From Hedera helix (lineage: Eukaryota; Streptophyta; Magnoliopsida; Apiales; Araliaceae): a DNA stretch of 64,000 nt. The notes under the pieces are model-generated. The model worked only from the letters and a program-made list of their open reading frames with translations. It was not told the origin of the DNA and made no database searches. The translations under genes were made by a program, and so were the position numbers. The stretch covers positions 31,402,517-31,466,516 of the forward strand of contig OX359269.1 of the NCBI GenBank assembly GCA_947179155.2. Reading direction: 5' to 3'. Below, piece after piece: positions 59,645 through 64,000 of this stretch (its first letter is position 1; each line of letters opens with the position of its first letter).

Positions 59645-60065
59645 TTTAATATAGTTCTTACAATTGTCTAATATTATTAATAATTTAATAATATTTTATT
59701 AACTATCTAATATTATTAATCATTTAATAATATTTTATAAAGTATATAATATTATTACATATTTAATAATATTTAAATCATTATCTAATATTATTAATCA
59801 TTTAATAATATTTTATTAATTATCTAATATTATTAATCATTTAATAATATTTTATTAAGTATCTAATATTATTAATGATTTAATAATATTTTAATCATTT
59901 AATAATAGTTTATTTGAATTCTAATATTATTAATCATTTAATAATATTTTATTAACTTTATAATATTATTATACACTTAATAATATTTTAATAATTTTTT
60001 AATATTATTATTTATTTAATAATATTTTATTACCTTCATTATATTATTATTTCAATAATAATATT
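59645..60065. repeat. AT-rich hairpin array in LTR C
   Basis: About ten units of TAATATTATTAATCATTTAATAATATTTTATTAA type, the reverse-complement equivalent of 28733-29001 and longer than in A and B. Confidence 0.82.
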
Positions 60066-60685
60066 TATACACCTTTAAATCATTAAATCAATTATATATA
60101 TACTTAAAAATATATTTATTAAGTCCAAAAATACTAAAATGACTTTGGGAACATTTTTCATTTTCTGACCCGAACCTGACCCAACTCGACCTGGCTGACC
60201 CGGCCCGACCAAACCCAGTTCGGAGTTATTATTTTTTTCAAACAGAATGCTTCACCGCTACAGCGGTAGTGCAAAATTTTTCGTTACAGTGTGTTTCACC
60301 GCTGCGGCGGTGACACTGATTTTTAAAATCCTAATCTTCTTATTTTGATCTCTTTGGTTCTAACATTGAAAAAATGATATCTACACATCCAAATGACACC
60401 AAATCAGTGTTAATGTGTTCCTAACCTCTTGTTTTACAATATTTCATGGTTCGATCGTCTTTTTGAAAACGTTATACACGAAATTTACAGATCGAACCAC
60501 TTAGAGTTTTAAAAGCAACATCCTTTGCGGTAAAATCCATCACTTCTTCGTTATTTCATATTTTTGTGAGATTCAAATTGTGTTGGCTTTATAACTCACT
60601 CATAAAACTTTCTAGCCATATAAATCGAGTATTTAACTTGTACATTTCAAAATACAACATTAAACATAACATGTATCGTTAGGGT

Positions 60686-60697
60686 TTTACCGGTAAA
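60686..60697. promoter_or_regulatory. Conserved palindrome TTTACCGGTAAA, copy C
   Basis: Same 12 bases as in LTRs A and B, at the same distance from the TATA box. Confidence 0.6.
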
Positions 60698-61100
60698 TCG
60701 TATTATGAACTTTTCTACAACTTTTATACATTTCTCACATACCAAAACATATTACAAACACATAGATCTATGAATATACATATATTACATAGATAAATAC
60801 ATCTAGACCATCAAAACGAGTTTTGATCGGTTAAAAATAAATTTTTAACCGATCAAAAGCTATCTAGACTATAAAAATGAAAGAGGAAGATGTTTAGAGC
60901 ACTTTTAAACCTTTGGGTTTTGTTTGCTCTTCTTCTTCTTCTACCGAAGTATGTTGTGTAGCTTGAGGACATTCACCAAGACCTTCTCTAGCTTTTTCTC
61001 ACAACTCACAAGTGTATTCTCTAACAAATGCTCTCTCTCTTTTTCTCTAGAAAATGGCTAACAAATGAACTAACAACCAAAACAAGTGTGTAGAGCATTC

Positions 61101-61108
61101 TATTTATA
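61101..61108 (-). promoter_or_regulatory. TATA box of LTR C
   Basis: Minus-strand TATAAATA, homologous to 27280 and 36133. Confidence 0.65.
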
Positions 61109-61373
61109 GCCATCTACTAATCTAGTATCAATTCACTAATCAAAGTATGTTGGTGAAATTAAAGCCTTAAACTAGATTACTATAGCATGATTGACTAGTT
61201 GATAGACATATGGAATGACTAGGGTAGTTGAACAACTTATGACAAGGAGTGATTTCTAAGCAACATGAAGCTCACAAGTCACCCCCCATGGGCCCCACTT
61301 TGGCCGGCCATTTTCCCCTCATTTTGTCCCATTTTTGATTTATTTTAAATGCTAAATTGTGCATATATACATC

Positions 61374-61377
<4 letters not shown>

Positions 61378-61445
<68 letters not shown>
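61378..61445. repeat. (CA)n(TA)n microsatellite
   Basis: A pure CA run followed by a TA run, within LTR C near its outer end. Confidence 0.95.
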
Positions 61446-61446
<1 letters not shown>

Positions 61447-61884
61447 TGACCAAAGTTTTGACCTTAATTGGACTTCACATTGGGCTTGGGAATAACTTTT
61501 ATTGGGCTCATTCAATTAAATTGTTTGGGCTCAATTTATAACACACATTGGGTAGCATTTAAATAATTATGCTATCTTTAATTAAAATAAGCATTGGGCT
61601 TGTTTAATTAATTATATGGGCTAGTAATTAAATCAATTACATGGGCTACTAGGTTAATATCTTTGACCTAATTTATCAACTCATTTGGATTAAAAATATA
61701 ATCCAATTAGATTTGTTTTAAATAATTATACACATTGCTTTAATTCTTTAAATCAATATACAAGCACATAAGTACATTTATTTAATTATCTAATGAACAA
61801 TTAATTAATACAAAAAGTTTAAATTCATTGCTAAATATTTATTAATTATATTTACAATGACTAATGAAATTCGTGGTCATTACA

Positions 61885-62274
<390 letters not shown>

Positions 62275-63106
62275 TGATTTGGGCAGGAAATGTGAGTGGA
62301 TAGATTTTTGAAAAAAAGATTTTGAATTAGGTGGGGAAATGACCGTTGAATGTTGAAGCCTAAATTGATTTGAGGTCATTAGATGTTGAAGCCTAAATTA
62401 ATTTGAGGCCGTTAGATGTTGAAGTATTAGGATTTGAGCCGCTCTGTTTTATATTATAGGTAATCCTCTGTATTTGAATTCAACCTAACAAATTTGATCA
62501 CTAATGTCCTTTTACAACAATATTCTTTTGAGGACAATATCAAGTTTATCTTTTGGATCAACCTAACAAGTTTAATCCTCTAACTAGTCTATTTTTTTTT
62601 CAATTATGGATCAACCTAACACGTTTCATCCTTAAGTCCCTTTACAATTATTGTTCTTTTTAAGGACTGTACAAAGTTGCAGTAAATGTTTATATATATT
62701 CACATTTGTCTTCATATAATTGATTCTCTTTGTTTTCTTATCCAAATATAACTCTACTTAAAGTATAATACAATTTAATCACATTAAGTCACATATTACT
62801 CATATAGCACATATTCAGAATAAATATTACTTCATTGTTTTGACATCATTAAATCCAAATAGGCTCATACATAAATTTGCTAACAAAATCCAATCAAAAA
62901 CTTCTCTTCTTACACTCAAATCGAGGCTCCCACCTCTCAATCTCTGGAGATAATCATCTTTAGGCAAATGCTCTCTCTTTCTCTCTCTCAAACATTAAAT
63001 ATAAACTCTCTTTATAATTAGTGTCATACTTTTAAGTGATCTTATATGCAGACAACACCATTTAAGACCAAATGGAATTTGACCAAGATATCTGTGTACA
63101 CATCTA

Positions 63107-63111
<5 letters not shown>

Positions 63112-63140
<29 letters not shown>
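63112..63140. repeat. (GA)n microsatellite
   Basis: A pure GA run of about 14 units. Confidence 0.95.
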
Positions 63141-63143
<3 letters not shown>

Positions 63144-63885
63144 GCGTAAAAAACAATATCAGAAGCCAAATTTTTGAAGAGATAATGGATAAAATTAGCA
63201 ATCAAATTAAGATAAAATCAGCTAACTAAAGACAATGAGCATCGATCAAAGAAAGAGAGAAAACCAATTGATTAAAAACTTAAAATTAAAGGAGATTAAA
63301 TAGTATAGATGAAGAGAACTTACTTCAATTCAGAACCATGATTTGTGATATGAACCTAGGATCGAAAATTGGTTTGCAATATGATGAAATCAATTGAATA
63401 GGTATAGAGTTATCGTAGAAACCTAGATTTCTATGGAGACGTCAAAGGAATTAAATTTAATGGGAAGTAGAGAGGCAATCGTTTAATTATATAGGTTAAA
63501 CTATAAGAGGAAGATGAAGAGGAAGAGGCAGAAGGAAATGAGACAACTCAACTGAGTTTTTCAATTGAAAGCTGAGTTTTACAATTGGGAAGCTGAGTAC
63601 AATTAAAAGGATCGCTTTACGTACTTTTATATATAAGAATTGATAAGAAAGATGCAAAGGATGGAATAAGGAATAGCTTATAAACATCATATATAAGGAA
63701 TAACTAATAAACATCATAGATAAATAAATGTGATTCTCATACATTTAACACTGCACAAGGGTAATAATCTTTTTATAAATCGGTTAAATGAATATACTTC
63801 ATCTATTTCGTAAATGATAACTTAAGCACATTTTTAACATAAAATTAAAAATTTTAAAATAAAAGAGAAAGTATTAATAGTAATA

Positions 63886-64000
63886 TATAACAACGCAAGA
63901 GGTAATCCCAAATCTAATTTTTCTGAGTCAATTTCGTTAGTCACAAGTCAATTTATCGAGTTTGACTTAAATTAATATATCAGTTATTCTCCTTCCTCAC
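63886..64000. repeat. Partial third copy of the 18136-19190 repeat
   Basis: Shares CAACGCAAGAGG, AATCCCAAATC, GAGTCAATTTCGTTAGTCAC and GAGTTTGACTTAA with unit 2 of the tandem duplication, 45 kb away. It runs into the window edge. Confidence 0.75.

Larger units (their letters stand above)
58442..61884 (-). repeat. Solo LTR C (3443 bp), inverted copy
   Basis: On the plus strand it starts TGTGACGACCTCAAATTCGG and ends GTGGTCATTACA, the reverse complement of the LTR A/B termini. It is flanked by ATTAT on both sides (58437-58441 and 61885-61889), compatible with a 5-bp duplication but of low weight inside a microsatellite. It shares the TATA box, TTTACCGGTAAA (60686-60697), GC-rich hairpins (60250-60312) and AT-rich array (about 59645-60065) with A and B. 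No coding region. Confidence 0.9.
62275..64000. other. AT-rich sequence at the right edge
   Basis: Contains three ~33-bp imperfect repeats (TTAGATGTTGAAGCCTAAAT and similar, 62340-62425), a possible Helitron 5' end near 62460 on the minus strand, a (GA)n run at 63112-63140 and a third copy of the 18136 repeat from 63886. Short ORFs are not convincing. No gene seen. Confidence 0.5.

Overview
The window is plant nuclear DNA, most likely from a eudicot. It is AT-rich and dominated by nested LTR retrotransposons. Decayed MITE-like and Helitron-like repeats fill the gaps, and I find no intact host gene. The only host-gene trace I recognise is a ~100-bp D-type cyclin exon remnant (25239-25341, minus strand). 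I cannot name the species.

Left block (1-15481). A minus-strand Ty3/gypsy element of Tekay/Del type (element 1) enters from the left edge and ends in its 3.0-kb 5' LTR (4090-7103). It has landed in the 3' region of a second minus-strand Ty3/gypsy element of the Tat lineage (element 2, 7104-15481), recognised by its extra archaeal-type RNase H. Both polyproteins are broken: element 1 by two nonsense codons, element 2 by three nonsense codons and two frameshifts. Element 2 also carries a spliced coiled-coil gene on the strand opposite to pol.

Middle (15482-26546). AT-rich intergenic sequence holds a tandem duplication (18136-19190), a Stowaway-like MITE, two copies of a small foldback element, microsatellites and the cyclin fragment.

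Right block (26547-61884). Three very large solo LTRs of one family are present: A at 26547-30239 (TSD CCTTA), B at 31162-56754 (TSD GAGTC) and C at 58442-61884 on the minus strand (TSD ATTAT). LTR B contains a solo LTR of the element 1 family (32016-35086, TSD AAAGT). It also contains a complete 18.2-kb Ogre/Tat-type element (element 3, 38190-56417, TSD CATAT). Element 3 is very young: I saw 2 differences between its 2316-bp LTRs. LTR C split an (ATT)n microsatellite.

Element 3 is the most interesting object. Its sense strand encodes gag-protease with a G-patch, a 454-bp intron whose removal joins the protease and RT frames, then RT, RNase H, archaeal-type RNase H and integrase. One extra A breaks the frame after RT. 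Downstream, on the opposite strand, lies a cassette of two genes. One has three coding exons and a plant-mobile-domain (PMD)-like protein. The other is a 553-residue PMD/DUF7745-like ORF. A 20-bp palindrome occurs as a dimer both in the LTR promoter region and upstream of the antisense cassette, which suggests shared regulation. Antisense introns cannot be spliced out of the genomic RNA, so such genes can keep introns through retrotransposition.
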